Below, piece after piece: positions 44,755-57,085 of a stretch of 64,000 bases of DNA; position 1 is the first letter of the stretch; each line of letters starts with the position of its first letter. The notes under the pieces were generated by a model that was not told the origin of the DNA, ran no database searches, and saw only the letters and a program-made list of their open reading frames with translations. The translations under genes were made by a program, and so were the position numbers. Source of the stretch: Manis javanica (taxonomy: Eukaryota > Chordata > Mammalia > Pholidota > Manidae); the NCBI RefSeq assembly GCF_040802235.1, contig NC_133169.1, positions 44,647,034-44,711,033 of the forward strand, written 5' to 3'.

Positions 44755-47700
44755 CTTTGGCTTAAGTGTAGTTTTAGGGGATTGGCATGATGCTGCTGCA
44801 CCTTCCACTCTTCTTTTCGTTTCCTTGGATCGTTACGAGGTAGAATCGAACGTGGATGTGGTGCACCCATGGAGCGATACCATCAACCTTGAGAGCAGTG
44901 GGGGTGGTAAACAATACAACGTAAGGTCCTTTTCACCTGGACTCGAGAGTCCTCACTTGGTGTCTTTTGACCCATACCATATCCCCTGGGACTATGCCAT
45001 GTTCTGGGGTCGGAATTTTCCCGCCCTCATAATATGCTCTGATCAGGGGCCAGATTTCCTGCTGCACTTTAGCAAGAGCTTGTAACACATTCAGATAGTC
45101 AGGGGCCGGGTCCTCTGCCCTGGGAAGCTGCACTCGCCGGGTTATGGGTGGAGGGGCCCCGTACATTATCTCAAATGGAGTTAAACTATGTACATAGGGG
45201 GAGTTCTGAGCACAGAAGATGGTTAAGGGAAGGAGGGTCACCCAGTCCCCACCAGTCTCCAATACCAATTTAGAAAGGGTCTCCTTCAGGGTCTGATTCA
45301 TTCTTTCTACCTGCCCAGAGCTTTGTGGGTTATAAGCACAATGTAACTTCCAATCTACTCCCAAAGCTAGGGCTTGTCCTTGCAGGATTTTGCTAATGAA
45401 AGCCGGGCAACTATCGGAACCTATTGCTTCAGGGACCCCATATCTGGGGATGATTTCCTCAATTAATCTTTTTGCTACTACCTGGCTAGTCTCATGCTTG
45501 GTTGGAAAGGCCTCCACCCACCCAGAGAAAGTATCTACCATAACCAGCAAATACTTGTATCCATACTTCCCTGGTTTTATTTCAGTGAAGTTTATTTCCC
45601 AATTCCTCCCTGGAGCCCTCACCCTTTCCTGGGTACCTGCCAGGTGCAGCCCTCTTGGGGCTGGTCTTAGCATTGCACAGCTACTGCATTCTTTCGTGAT
45701 CTGACGAGCTGCCTCATTCTGGTGGGGAAACACCAACTGCGCGGACTGGAAAAGGCTGAAAAGCTTTTTCCAGCCTCGATGGGTAGACTTATGCAGATTA
45801 GCAAGCATGTACTGCCCTAATGCTTCTGGCAGGATAAACCTACCTTCTGGGTCCCTACTCCAATTTCCCTCCCCAAAAACTTTCCCCGAGACTTGTTTCT
45901 TAATCCACTCAAGATCCTGGGGGGAATACTCAGGTTTGGGTGGCAAGGCGGGCAGTTCAGGTATAGGTATTTCGAGGGCTGCAGGTACAAGGATGTCTGA
46001 GAGGGCTGCCCTCTTAGCTTCCACATCAGCATGGCTGTTGCCGATGGCCTAAGGTGTCTTCCTTGATTGGTGGCCCGGTACATGTATAACTGCTACCGCT
46101 TTGGGTTTTTCGACAGCAGCTAGTAGTCTTTGGACTTCTTGCAGATTCCTCAGTCCCTTCCCTTCCGCAGAATGGAATCCTCTTTCTTCGTAGATGGCAC
46201 CATGGACATGGACAGTGCCAAAGGCATATCTGCTATCTGTGTAAATGTTGGCCCGCATGCCTTCTGCTCTTTCCAGGGCCTCAGCGAGAGCTATTAAGTT
46301 CTGCCTTCTGTGCTGAGGTGCCAGGGGGGAGAGCTGCGCTCTAGACAACTTCCCCTTCCTGGGTTACTACTGCTGCCCCTGCTCTCCTGACCCCCTCCTG
46401 CACCAAGCTGCTCCCATCCGTATACCAATTTGGCTCACAGTTTGGTAACGGTGTGTCTTTCAGGTCTGCTCGCACCTTGATAATTTCGGAAAGGATGTCT
46501 CTACAGTCATGTATGGGGGTCGTCAGATCTGGGTCCGGCAGAAGGGTGGCAGGATTTAGGGTTACCGGGTCAGAGAAGGCGATTCGTGGAGAATCTAGTA
46601 GGAGCCCTTGGTAGTGGTTGAGTCTTGCATTCATCATCCATTTTCCTGGAGGATGCTTGAGGATCCCCTCTACGGTATGTGGGGCTGTTACTCTCAGGTT
46701 CTGGCCAAAAGTCAGCTTGTCTGCCTCCTTTACCAGTAGAGCGATAGCTGCTAGGATACGCAGACAAGGTGGCCACCCGGAGGCCACTGGGTCTAGCCGC
46801 TTGGAAAAATAGGCCACAGGTCATTTCCACGGGCCCAGCTGCTGAGCCAGGACTCCTTTAGCCACTCCCTTCTTTTCATCTATAAATAGGATAAAGGGTT
46901 TTTCTGGGTCTGGCAGAGATAGGGCGGGGGCCCATAGGAGAGCTTCTTTTAGTCTGTCAAAAACCTCTTGTTGTTCCTGAGTCCATTGACAGCCCGGCCC
47001 TTCTTTGTTCGCTTCATATAGAGGTCAGGCTATTTCTGCATACCCTGGAATCCAGAGCCTGCAAAACCCGGCTGAGCCAAGAAATTCTCTCACTCCCCAG
47101 GGTGAGGAAGGGACGGGGATAATCAGGATAGTTTGTTTCATGGCCTGCGTTAGCCACCTGGCCCCATTAGATATTTTGTACCCCAAGTAGACTACTGACC
47201 TCTGACAGATGTGGGCTTTCTTGGCACTGGCTCGATATCCCAGTTTGCCCAGTTTAGCCAGCAAGTTCCCCGTGGCTTCTTTGCACTCTTCACGGGTTTC
47301 TGTGGCCAGCAACAGGTCATCTACATACTGCAGCAGTGTCACACGGGGGTGGCTCCTGTGAAAGGGCTCCAGGTCCTGGCTTGAGGCCTCATTGAATAAG
47401 GTGGGAGAGTTCTTGAAGCCCTGAGCAGTCTAGTCCAGGTAAGCAGCCCTTTTCTTTCCCCCTCCGGCTCTTGCCATTCAAAGGCAAACAAAGGCTGACT
47501 AAGTTCAGAGTGGGATACTAAAGAAGGCATCTTTCAGGTCCAGAGTAGTATACCACACATGCGTGGGTGACAGGTGGCTGAGTAGGGTGTAAGGGTTGGG
47601 CACTGTAGGATGGATGTCTTCTACCCTCTCATTGACTTTCCGCAAGTCCTGCACTGGTCTGTAATCTCTACTGCCAGACTTCCTCACTGGAAGCAGGGGC

Positions 47701-48361
47701 GTATTCCATGCATATTGGCAGGTTTTAAGGATTCCTGTCTCCAACAGTCTATGGATATGGGGAGCTATCCCTTTCCTAGCCTCTTCCGGCATTGGATATT
47801 GCCAGACCTGGATGGGTAGAGCCGCGGCTTTGAGTTGAACAACGACCGGGGATAGGTGTTTAGCGAGACCAATTCCTCCAGTCTCGGCCCATGCGGAAGG
47901 GAACCTCTGTAAACAAGAGTCCATTTCTCCCCGGCCCCCTTTTCTTGATCCGCCTGAAACAGATGATGTTCATCAGCCAGGGACAGAGTTAACACATGCG
48001 CCGGTTGTAGGGGCTGCCCTTCTTTGTCCATGATTTTTATCCCTTCGGGTTCAAAATGAATGTGCGCCCCAACCTTGGTTAGTAAGTTTCTACCTAACAA
48101 TGGTGCAGGTCTCTCAGGTACAACCAGAAATGAGTGAGAGACCTGATGCCTTCCTAGGTCCACTTTTCTGCTAGTGGTCCAGGCACATTTCTTGGACCCT
48201 GTCACTCCCTGGACTATACTTGTGTGTCCTGGGTTCAGGGGACTGTGGGCCTGGTTAAGAACTGAATATTGTGCCCCAGTATCTACCATGAACCCAATGG
48301 GAGTCCCCTCCACGCACAGGGTTACCCAGGATTCGGGGAGGGGTGCCGAACCCCGTCTCCA
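44752..48361 (-). pseudogene. pol: Provirus B pol remnant (protease, RT, RNase H, integrase)
   Basis: Protease follows the UGA at 48362-48364: MVDTGAQYSVL near 48290, LLGRN near 48105. A frameshift near 47945 leads into RT (47924-47505; [13 protein letters not shown]), with a further frameshift before LPQGF. The intact YVDD box is at about 47327-47316. RNase H is at 46348-46049 (NIYTDSRYAFG), preceded by a stop and an indel in a C run. Integrase is open over 46024-44933: an HHCC zinc finger (HKSTHRGW...ECSSC), then a core in which the first catalytic aspartate is asparagine (WEINFTEI). The second aspartate (GSDSCPAF) and glutamate (SGQVERM) are kept. A TGG-to-TGA type stop at 44933 truncates the C terminus. 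Confidence 0.92.
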
Positions 48362-48364
48362 TCA
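48362..48364 (-). other. UGA codon at the gag-pol junction
   Basis: The nucleocapsid frame runs into GAG GAT TGA TGG AGA CGG and on into protease in the same frame. Gammaretroviruses normally use UAG here with read-through. Provirus C also has TGA at the aligned position (59799-59801). Confidence 0.75.
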
Positions 48365-50045
48365 ATCCTCCTCTCCTAGGTGCAGGGTCTTAACAGGGTT
48401 CCCTCCTCCTTGTTCCCCCCTTTGGGGGCACTCCCTCTTCCAATGTCCATATCTCTTACACAGGGTGCATTGATCTCGTCCTAGTCGGGATTGGCGGGGT
48501 ACTGTTCCTCAAGGTGGCCTAGGGCTCTCCTTCACCCCAGCCAGGAATATCCTGGCCATCTCCTCCCTCTGCTTCTTGTTCTCCCTCTTCTGAAATTCTC
48601 TGTCTTCCTTCCTATTTTTCTTCTGCATTACCCATTTCTCTTTCCTCAGCCTTTCTTCTCTATCCTCCAGAGTTTCCCTAGGATTGAAGACCTTCTCCAC
48701 CTGCTGCAGCAGTTCTCTAATAGAGATCTCCCCCAGGTCCTCCCACTTGTGGAGTTTTCTCCGGATATTGGGGGCTGCCTGGTTAATGAATGAGAGGACT
48801 ACAGCTGATCTATGTTCCAATGCTTCCGGGTTTATGGGGGTATACTGCCTGTAATTGTCAAATAGCCTTTCCAGATATGCAGCTGGGCTTTCCATTTCCC
48901 CCTGAACAATAGTTTTTACCTTAGCCAGGTTTGTGGGCCGTCTGGCAGCCGCCCGGAGACCGGTCATCAGAGTCTGGGGGTAGACCTGGAGACGCTACCT
49001 ACCTTCTGCCGTCCCGAAGTCCCAATCCAGGCGCGTAAGTGGAAACGCCTCATCGATGATGGGCTGGAGGGTAGTGGGTCTTCCATTTTCTCCGAGGACA
49101 TTTTTCCTGGCCTCGTGAAGAAAGTGTGGAGCAATTGCTGGCAGTCATCCCATGTGAGACCATGGGTAAACATAATGGACTCCACTAGACCTATAAGACA
49201 CTTGGTGTCCTCTGAGAAGGGAGGGTTCTGAGTCCACCAATTATAGTGGTCACTAGATGAAAAGGGCCAGTATTGATATTGTTGAGCGATGCCTGTACCG
49301 ATGGCGTGCACAGGCAGAACCGGCATTGCTCCTTCTGAGGTGGAGGAGGGAGCCTGTCCTTCTTGTTCCCTGGCCCCCCGAGGCCTTAACTGCATTCCTC
49401 CTGTTCTACCTGGCGCCCAGCATGGGGCCAGGGTGGGGGAGTGTGGGGAAGCTCTTTCCGGCCTTCTGCCTCCCCCTGCTGAAGAGTCTGGGGAAGCTGC
49501 AGCCACCTGGTTCCCGCTGGGTTCCCCAGCTGCATTTTCTATCGTCCCGGCAGCTTCACCTCTCTCCTCTGCATACGGGGGTGGCTGCTCAATCAGCAGA
49601 AGGGGGTAGAGAGGAGAACTGTCGGGGAGGACAGGCGGCGCACTCGGGCACACAAGATTTCTGGCCCTGCGATCAGACAGCTTTAATTTTTCCTGAGCAA
49701 CTAGGACGAGGTCTTTAGTGGGTCAGTATGAGGTTTCCCCCCAAAAAAGGGCCTCAGCCAGGATGGAGTATTCTCGGCTAGATTTTCCCAGACCAAGATA
49801 TAGGGGAGTTGGTCAGGGTGGCCCTCAGGGTCTGGTCGGGAGATAATGGTTTTGACTTTGCCGATAAGGTCCAGAGAAAGAGACCCCTGGGTCGGCCAGC
49901 CTACTCCAAAGGAAGGCCACTCGACTGAGCAAAAGGTGTTGAGCTTACCCTTCTTTATGCCAAGGCTTATATTTAAGGCCTGTTCCTTGACCTTCGGGGA
50001 ATGGGAAAGGATCAGACTCTTAGGAGTAGCCTTAGTCTGACCCAT
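48362..50045 (-). pseudogene. gag: Provirus B gag remnant
   Basis: Starts at ATG 50045 with MGQT, the N-myristoylation signal of gammaretroviral Gag. The matrix part is open to 49701, where one base is missing relative to provirus C. The p12-like region (49653 onward) carries the late-domain motif PPPYAEE. Capsid opens with a [11 protein letters not shown] segment and shifts frame near 49130. It resumes at 48967 with the major homology region (ESPAAYLERLFD) and the charged C-terminal helix. A TGA at 48509-48511 interrupts just before NC, which has one knuckle (CTLCKRYGHWKREC) at about 48469-48428. So there are two frameshifts and one stop before the junction UGA. Confidence 0.92.
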
Positions 50046-50213
50046 AGTGAAAAAGAAGAAGAAAAAGAATATGAGGGAGACAAAGGCGAAGGATGAAGAT
50101 ACCACTTCAAACAAGATGACTGTTGTATGTGCTTGTGAATGGGTGCCTGTCGTTGCACAGTTTTTCTTCTGCGGGGGACTCGAATTTATCTGGGATTTGC
50201 GGCTGTGACCCCC
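50046..50213 (-). other. In-frame leader upstream of Gag (glycoGag-like)
   Basis: The Gag frame stays open upstream of MGQT back to a TAA at 50214-50216. The 23 codons just before MGQT start at an ATG (50114) and encode a strongly hydrophobic segment rich in phenylalanine. In murine leukaemia virus an upstream in-frame start gives glycosylated Gag with a membrane-anchoring leader; this has the same layout. Provirus C keeps the same feature. Confidence 0.5.
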
Positions 50214-50216
50214 TTA

Positions 50217-50870
50217 TCCTGTCATGGCAGTCTTCTAGCGGCGGGCGCCCTAATGGCTCTTAATTGCCTGACCTGTGCCTGCGGGGAATGCTGTAGTGGC
50301 AGAAAGGAGGAACGAAGAGAGCAGGAGAACCTTAGAACAAGGAAACAAAATGAGAAGCGCAAAAAAAAATATAAACCGAAACCAAAACACAATTAAAAAA
50401 TCAATGATAACACCAAGCACACACACCACATCTGATCGCACTCGTTAGGACCGGTCCTTCTTTCACTCTGGTGCGCACCACCCTCACCACTGTCAGGATC
50501 CTCAAAAACTCTCGTGATTCTCCCGAAAGGCGTCCACTCAGACTGCCGCAGTGTGACAAGCTCGATCCTTTCCTCCTCGGGCGCCAGGTTCCTGCCAATC
50601 GGACTTGCTTTCCTAAGGCCGAGTCACTCAGACCCTAGGGCCAGGATTAGTCACCTGGACTTCACCCAGGGTCACTAACCCGGGGGCCGGGACTACCAAC
50701 CCGGACTCTCTCACTCGGGGTGACTAACCTGAGACCATACACTGGATGGCGACTCCCGCTTTATAATGGATTTATGCAGACACTAGGGGGCGACCCTCTA
50801 ATTACACTGTCCCATCCGGACAATTAGACCTTGCCTCCAGCCATCCTTTGTTCTCAGGGAACCCGCACGG
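50217..50870 (-). other. Provirus B leader between primer site and Gag
   Basis: Untranslated leader expected to hold the splice donor and packaging signal; I could not locate either with confidence. It aligns with the leader of provirus C (57542-58230). Confidence 0.6.
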
Positions 50871-50888
50871 ATCCCGGACGAGCCCCCA
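50871..50888 (-). other. Primer binding site, tRNA-Pro type
   Basis: On the minus strand TGGGGGCTCGTCCGGGAT, the tRNA-Pro complement used by murine leukaemia virus, two bases from the LTR. Confidence 0.95.
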
Positions 50889-50890
50889 AA

Positions 50891-51425
50891 TGTTAGGGTC
50901 TAGGACTCCGGGGTTTCCCAGAGAACAAGACACATGGACACGGAGATGAAAATCCAAGCAAAGTCTTTATTCAGCCAGCAAGCTGGGGTCAACAGCACCT
51001 CCCCTGACACGCAGGCCGAGTCCGAGCTGCCGACCCCGAAGCAACTTTGGGTATTGATTATATAGGATCTTCACAGCAGTTGCATCAAAGCCCGTGCATT
51101 TCTACAACTAATAGGTTTAAAACACACTCTATATTGTAACCAATGGGAAACGTTGTAACCTTTTTAGGGAATGAGCCAGTTGCCTGCCCGCTTCAATTGT
51201 TATCTCTTGCTTACCCAAGCATGTCTATGTGACTTATCACGGGTTACATCCCCAGGTGTTCCCAGGCTGTTGCCCACTTCTAGTTATCTAACTTAGGGTA
51301 GGCACATTTCTCAGAAGCCTCGGGTAATTTACACAAGAAAAGACTGGGTGGCTCTCGCTCTAGGCAGTCAGGTTAAGTGTCATTAGTTCTTTTTCCTGAC
51401 TTGATGCTCTCTGCACTCGGTTACA
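50891..51425 (-). repeat. 5' LTR of provirus B
   Basis: 535 bp, TGTAACCGAG...CTAACA on the minus strand. The promoter box CTATATAATC is at 51056-51065 and AATAAA at 50966-50971. U3 contains a CCAATG-type box (plus CATTGG reversed) near 51141. It would drive transcription leftward in window coordinates. Confidence 0.95.
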
Positions 51426-51429
51426 GTAA
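51426..51429 (+). repeat. Target-site duplication, right (provirus B)
   Basis: GTAA, identical to 42352-42355. Confidence 0.88.
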
Positions 51430-51510
51430 ATGGGTAAATAAACCGTGGTGCATCGACACAATGGAATATTATTTGTCACTCAAAAGAAGTAACAGGAATA
51501 ATAATAATAA
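51430..51510 (+). mobile_element. Old L1 fragment, right of provirus B
   Basis: Continuation of the L1 interrupted at 42351: GGGTAAATAAACCGTGGTGC, then CACAATGGAATATTATTTG, the usual next L1 ORF2 text. Confidence 0.75.
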
Positions 51511-54039
51511 AAGTCATGATAATATCAGCTAATATTCATTGAGAAATTATGTGCATGAATTTTGTGTTAGAATTTTATTGTGTGTTCTTGCCCACAAATA
51601 TAATGGATATTGTACTAATGTGTAATACAAGGACTGAAGGACCAGCACTACACAGCCTCTGGACAGATGGATTTGTTTACAGAAGTGTCAAGTTGGATCT
51701 TAATAGTTATTCTATTTTGTAATAAATTTTTATACTTATAACCAATTAATTTAGTATTTGTGCTATTAAAAGAACACAAGTAGGACAGCGAATGAGTTGA
51801 ATAATACATCCCTGGTTTCCTGGTAAATAGAAAAGAGGACACATCTTGAGAATAATAAGAACTTTCCATCAATAATATTAGGCAACAATTTTCCAGACAT
51901 TATGCTAAACTTTTTATATGAATTACTTAAATTTCTTTCCATGAGGTGAGTAATGGCCTTGCTTAAGAAATATATTCAAGCTCAGGTAATTTGTAAATGA
52001 ATAAGTAGCACTGTATTTAGACCTTTTTGATGGCACAGTCTAAGTATATAACCAATAAACTCAAGAGATAAAGGGACATTTGCAATAAACAGAAGAAAAG
52101 GAGAAAAATGAACCTACCCATGCATTTTCAGAAAGTCAGATTAAATCAGTCCAGGTCACCTCTTAGTAGATGAGCAGAAACTGTTAAAACTTCCTGGTGT
52201 CACAGGAAGTGGCAGAGCAATTTCACCCTCGGGGCAGATAAAAGGACAATTTAGGTTAAAAAAGAAAAGGTGTTGACAATGCTGAAATGGAAAAATGAAA
52301 TAATTTACATTGAAAAAGTAGGGATTTAAACTTCATAGACATGATACAAGTAAGGCAAATTCTAAAGAAATCCACCCTTTGCTGTGTTTTTCTTTCCTTC
52401 TTATACTAATAGATCTGCAAAGGAAAGGCAGACCACAAGGTAGCCAGTTATTCTGCCTTAGCCCATTATTCTCCATTTCTTGGTATTGATCACCTCATCC
52501 TCTTTCTGCCAGTCAATTTTGATTGACATTGTGAATAGAAAATTAGTTGTCTTCAACACTAAGTTCTTTGTGGTAATATTTGGAAGTATTCCATTATCAG
52601 TTCTGATCTTTGGTAACTCTTCCTTTCATATGTTCACATTTTCTGTCATTCCTGTAACAATTTTTGAGCTTGTTTAGTAACAGCACCTCTAAGCCTACTC
52701 AGCACAGCTCCTCTTTAAGATCTGGAATTTCCATTCATGGTATTATTAATTTGTAGTGACTGTCTTTATTTGTATTAACTGATGTAGGTCAACATTTATA
52801 ATTAATCTGTGTAAAATAAAAGGGGCACATATTTTAAAAGGAGCCGTATTTGCTGAGGTAGAGAATTGCAATTCAAAATCATCTATTTAATTACTGAATT
52901 TTCATTTATTCTTTTATACATGAGCTATTCTTGTTGACTTGGAAAAATTTCCAGTGAAGTAAGAATAATAATTTTTGAAGACCTCTGTCATTTGGAAAAG
53001 TCATTGCTTACATGGATTTTATGATTTAAGAAAAATCTGAAACAAACAAGTAGTTTCATTTTCTTGTTTGACCCAGACCCGGCAATTTTAAATGTGTATT
53101 TAAATAAAACTCTAGGGACCAACAGGAGATTGACAACAGATTACCTAAATCATTCAAAATATACATTCATTAATTATATTTACATAGCATTCTAATACCT
53201 TTATGATTATAGGAAAAAACAAGATTGTTTTTATTCAGTGTCTCCTCAGAGGGTTCAGTGCAGACAGCATAGTCAGTTGGGCATCTCAAGGGGATGAATC
53301 CATGTCAATCACCCCTGCTCATGTCACCGTATCACTCATGGAGAAACTTTAGCATAGCTCAGAAATTAAATCTTGGAATTCTTCTATTATATTTTAAAAA
53401 GCCAATCTGAAATATGAAGCTGTATGTAGGTATTTATTTAAAAGTATAATGGGCATGCCCTCAATATAGAAAATTACAATTTTTTCAATGATAGTTTCTT
53501 CAGTTTCTTTGTTCATCTTAGACTATTTTAATTTAAAAGTCATATTATTTCTCTGTTTTAGTTTTTACTGTTATAAAAATCATGTGAAATAGCTTGTTTT
53601 ATCAAGCTAATCACTTTCCTGTTGGCTTCTTTCTCTTGTTCTATTTAATATGGGAATTATTCAAAATCTGGTTATGTGTTTTGTTTTCTCAGAAAAAAGA
53701 GCATTTTTTCCTTAGGTATACTTATTCATTCATAGGGATACAAAACAAAAGAACATTGTAAAAACTATAAACTTATGTGTACATGAAGCTTCCTCTCAGC
53801 ATGTAATTTAAAAATTTCACATCACTGATATTTAGCAAGTGGTCATGAGTAGTTGTACATAATGGGCTATTCTGATTGGTCAGGTGACTGTTCTGATATC
53901 TTTCTATAGATATTATAGATACTCTGCTAGTCTGTATATATTTTGAATATCAATTCTTCATATGATGCATAAGTAGAGCCATAGACATATTTTCGCTGAA
54001 AAATATAAATCAGTCACAATAGACATCTAGTCTCTGGTT
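51511..54039. other. AT-rich intergenic DNA
   Basis: No gene or repeat family was recognised. Short frames at 51648-51872 and 52480-52677 have no motif. Confidence 0.4.
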
Positions 54040-54292
54040 TCCATTTATTAAGTGCTAGTCCACACCAGGTGCTGTGTTAAATGCTTTTTGTTCTTTAACC
54101 ATTTAAAACTTCACAGCTACTCATGAGAAACTCACTATAATTAACTCTTTTAAAGGAAAATGGAAGCATCAAAAGTTAAGTAAATTTTACAGAATTACAT
54201 AGATAATCAAGGAGCTAAAACTCTAACACACCACCATTTGATACCAAAGCCCATAGTGTTTTAATCCCAAACTATACTGCCTCTTACAAAAT
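54040..54292 (-). repeat. MIR SINE, minus orientation
   Basis: The plus strand follows the reverse complement of MIR in order: TTTATTAAGTGCTAG...CACCAGGTGCTGTGTTAAATGC, CACAGCTACTCATGAG, GTTAAGTAAATTTTACAGAATTACA, and AAACTATACTGCCTCT at the end. It is well diverged, as expected for this ancient family. Confidence 0.75.
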
Positions 54293-55700
54293 ATTAAATG
54301 CCTTCTTGTCTCTTTAAAGTAAAATTTAGATAGTCCAATTAAGACTCTTTTTAATTGGTGCTTGCATGGAACATAATTTTTAAGCCACTAGTGGTGATTG
54401 ATAAAAATTCATTGAAATCAATTTTATATGACTTCTGTGATCTGGACTCCAAAATGGTTACTTTTTCTTCTATGTGACTATATTGATAAAGAGGCAGAAA
54501 ATAGTTACTATTTTGTGAGACAGGGAAATGAAGAAATCACTGAACCAGAAGCTGAAGTTTTGTTATTGGCTTAACTTTACTTGGATGCAAGTATGTATTT
54601 AAAAGTAATTTTTGTTTCTGTGCTACAATGCTGGAAATTATAGGAAATTTAGTGAAATTAAGCATATAAATTGCTTTATACTTCTAATGTAATGTTCCAT
54701 GAATATGGCAATGGAATAATCTTGATATTAATTTCAGGAATAATCTTTCGTGTAAAAGCTTGATTTCATTTTATATTAATTGGGATCATCAGTGTGATTA
54801 CTGCTTTCAAGTAATATTGCTATTGTGAGTACTGTTTTTATGGTATTTATTATTCTGTAAGAATTATAGACACTTATTAAGCAGAGTAAAATGTCATAAA
54901 TATTTATCAGTGAGAATAAAAATTAATTTTACAAAATCTGAATTTAAAATCCTATATGTCATGAAATAAAAAAAAAATCCTGGAAAGTGGAAGTGGTTAG
55001 GAGGAGAGTGAAAACATGTTTATTTCCCAGGCTTTTATGATTGGCTGGTGGCAGACAGTTGATTTTTTTTCCTTCATATTCCAAGTAGAGAAATAACATT
55101 TTGAGTATTATAAATGAATAGCCCTTGATTATTCCAAATGTAATGTTCCAAAGTGAATAACAGAAAAGATCCATTTCACATAAAAAAGAAGCAAAAACAT
55201 TTAAAAACTAGAAAGTCTAAATGGTAAACAAAGACCAGATTTAGTGTGTGTCACAGTAATTCATATTAATATTAGAAAGGGAATTTAAAAGTTCTCCAAT
55301 CCAGTTTTTAAACAAAGCTAATTGGCATAGGTTAAAAGTAAAAACATGAAAAGAGATATAAAGATTAATATATAAAAGCAAGAATTATTACAAGTCTATT
55401 AGTATCTTTAACTACACATAAACGATCGTTACCTTAAACCAAACAGAACATTGTATAATAGTGAGAACAGTGTAAAATTCAGTAGAGCATTATGCATCAA
55501 ATACCACATTACACAAAGTAGCTATAAACACAAAAAGGATGAACAGTTACAGATTCAAAAAGTTAATCATAAACACAATTTTACAGTGAAATTTTAACTA
55601 TTTCTGTCTTCAATAAGTTTGTCAACATTATTACACTTTTATAGAGATATATTTTATTGTATTATCATTATTAGAGTACTTAATAGTTGGATATTACATT
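54293..55700. other. AT-rich intergenic DNA
   Basis: No feature recognised with confidence. The last part (from about 55240) may already belong to the old L1 that follows. Confidence 0.4.
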
Positions 55701-57085
55701 TATAGCCAAAAGGGAAATAATCTTTCTTTCTTTAAAAATTCCAGGTTACTATTTATAAATAAAATAAATATATTTAACCACAATCAAGACTTCCAAAAAT
55801 TTTAAATAAAAAAAATATGAACTGTATTTAATCATAATATTAGAATACTATAGTATAATTTTAACAGCAAAAAGGAATATAATTACTAAAGAAAATAAAA
55901 CATCAAAAAGTAAAGAAAATGAATAGAATCTAAATTTATAGAATATGTAAAGTTGATGATAGAAAAATATTTAATGAAACATGGAATGACATCACATTAA
56001 TAATTGATAAAATTTTTTAACTTTAAGAATTTAGGTTATTAACATGTAATATTGAGGCCAAATTATCTTAACTCTGGCTGTATATTAGATTTGTATGAAG
56101 AATACCCCCTTAGACTGGTTAAATTAGAAACTCTGGCAGTGGATCATGGTATCCATGGGTTGTTTTTTTAAATAAATGCAAGGGTTGTTTCTAATGGGCA
56201 GCAATGGTTAAGAAATACTACTCAAAATATCCTAATATTAGCAAAAAACAGAAAAAACATAATTTGAGAAAAGGGAATAATGAAAGCAAAGGAAAATTTA
56301 ATTTATTAGACAACAGAAAATATTTTTAAAAGTTGGAAAGCAAAAAATAATATAATTGAGAAATAAATCTATAAGCTCCTCATAGAAAGATCAGCAGAAC
56401 AGATGAACTTCTCAAGAATCCCACTGATAAATAGAGAAAATAGTAATATTTCTATTAAAATTAAGTAATATTCAAAAAAAATAAAGAATTAGTCAAAGGT
56501 GATATTATCCTAAAAGATTTCATAAAGGCCTTTGATAAGCTGCAGTACGCATTTATTTTAAAATTAAATTATGTATAAAATGTTAGCATACACATATTCA
56601 TTAATGTGGGCAGTTGAAAAATCAACATACAAAAGTAAATAACATATTTACCTATTAAAAATGAATGATTTTTCAAATCTCCTTTTAAAATTCCAACTAC
56701 AAAGCCATAAAGATCAGAAAAAATGTTCAGGAATTTTATGAATAAAAATATTAAAGTTCAGTTCTAAACCAGAGAAAACCTGCTCAATTTGAGAATACAC
56801 CTTTGTTTCTGGATAGAAAGGCTTAATTTTCAAAGAAATGAAAATGTCCTCAAATTAATGTGTAAACTTTACATAATTCCAATGAAATTATTTTTAAAAA
56901 TGAAATGATTTCATTCCATTTGAAAAAAGTAAAATAAAACAAAAATGTGAGAATACAGAAGAAGACGGGAGGACATGTACTGTGAGATACTAAACATACT
57001 ATGAAATTATAGTAAAGTAAGAACAACAAGGTATAGAATCTGGAAAATGGGTCCTCACCGGAAAACAAAAAATGTCCCAGGTAGG
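55700..57085 (+). mobile_element. Old L1 ORF2 fragment
   Basis: Diverged L1 ORF2 text on the plus strand, for example CATAAAGGCCTTTGATAAGCTGCAG at about 56521 and ATAATTCCAATGAAATTATTTTTAAAAATGAAATGATT at about 56873, in the order found in L1. It is cut off at 57086 by provirus C, so that provirus also landed in an L1. The 5' limit is uncertain. Confidence 0.55.

Larger units (their letters stand above)
42356..51425 (-). mobile_element. Provirus B: gammaretrovirus-like ERV, full length but defective
   Basis: About 9.1 kb on the minus strand in the order LTR-PBS-gag-pol-env-PPT-LTR, flanked by GTAA. The primer site is an exact tRNA-Pro type, the NC has one zinc knuckle, pol begins after an in-frame UGA, and env is of the gamma type with CX6CC. 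The two 535-bp LTRs differ at about 11 positions by hand count (about 2%), so this is the youngest element that can be dated here. All three genes carry frameshifts or stops, and the first catalytic aspartate of integrase is replaced. It inserted into an old L1 in the same window. Confidence 0.95.

Noticed and set aside
49257..49718. Plus-strand frame of 153 codons opposite provirus B gag
   Set aside because: Shadow of the p12/capsid coding strand; no domain and not kept in provirus C.
42356..51425. An intact, replication-competent provirus
   Set aside because: Every gene has frameshifts or stops and integrase has lost a catalytic residue.
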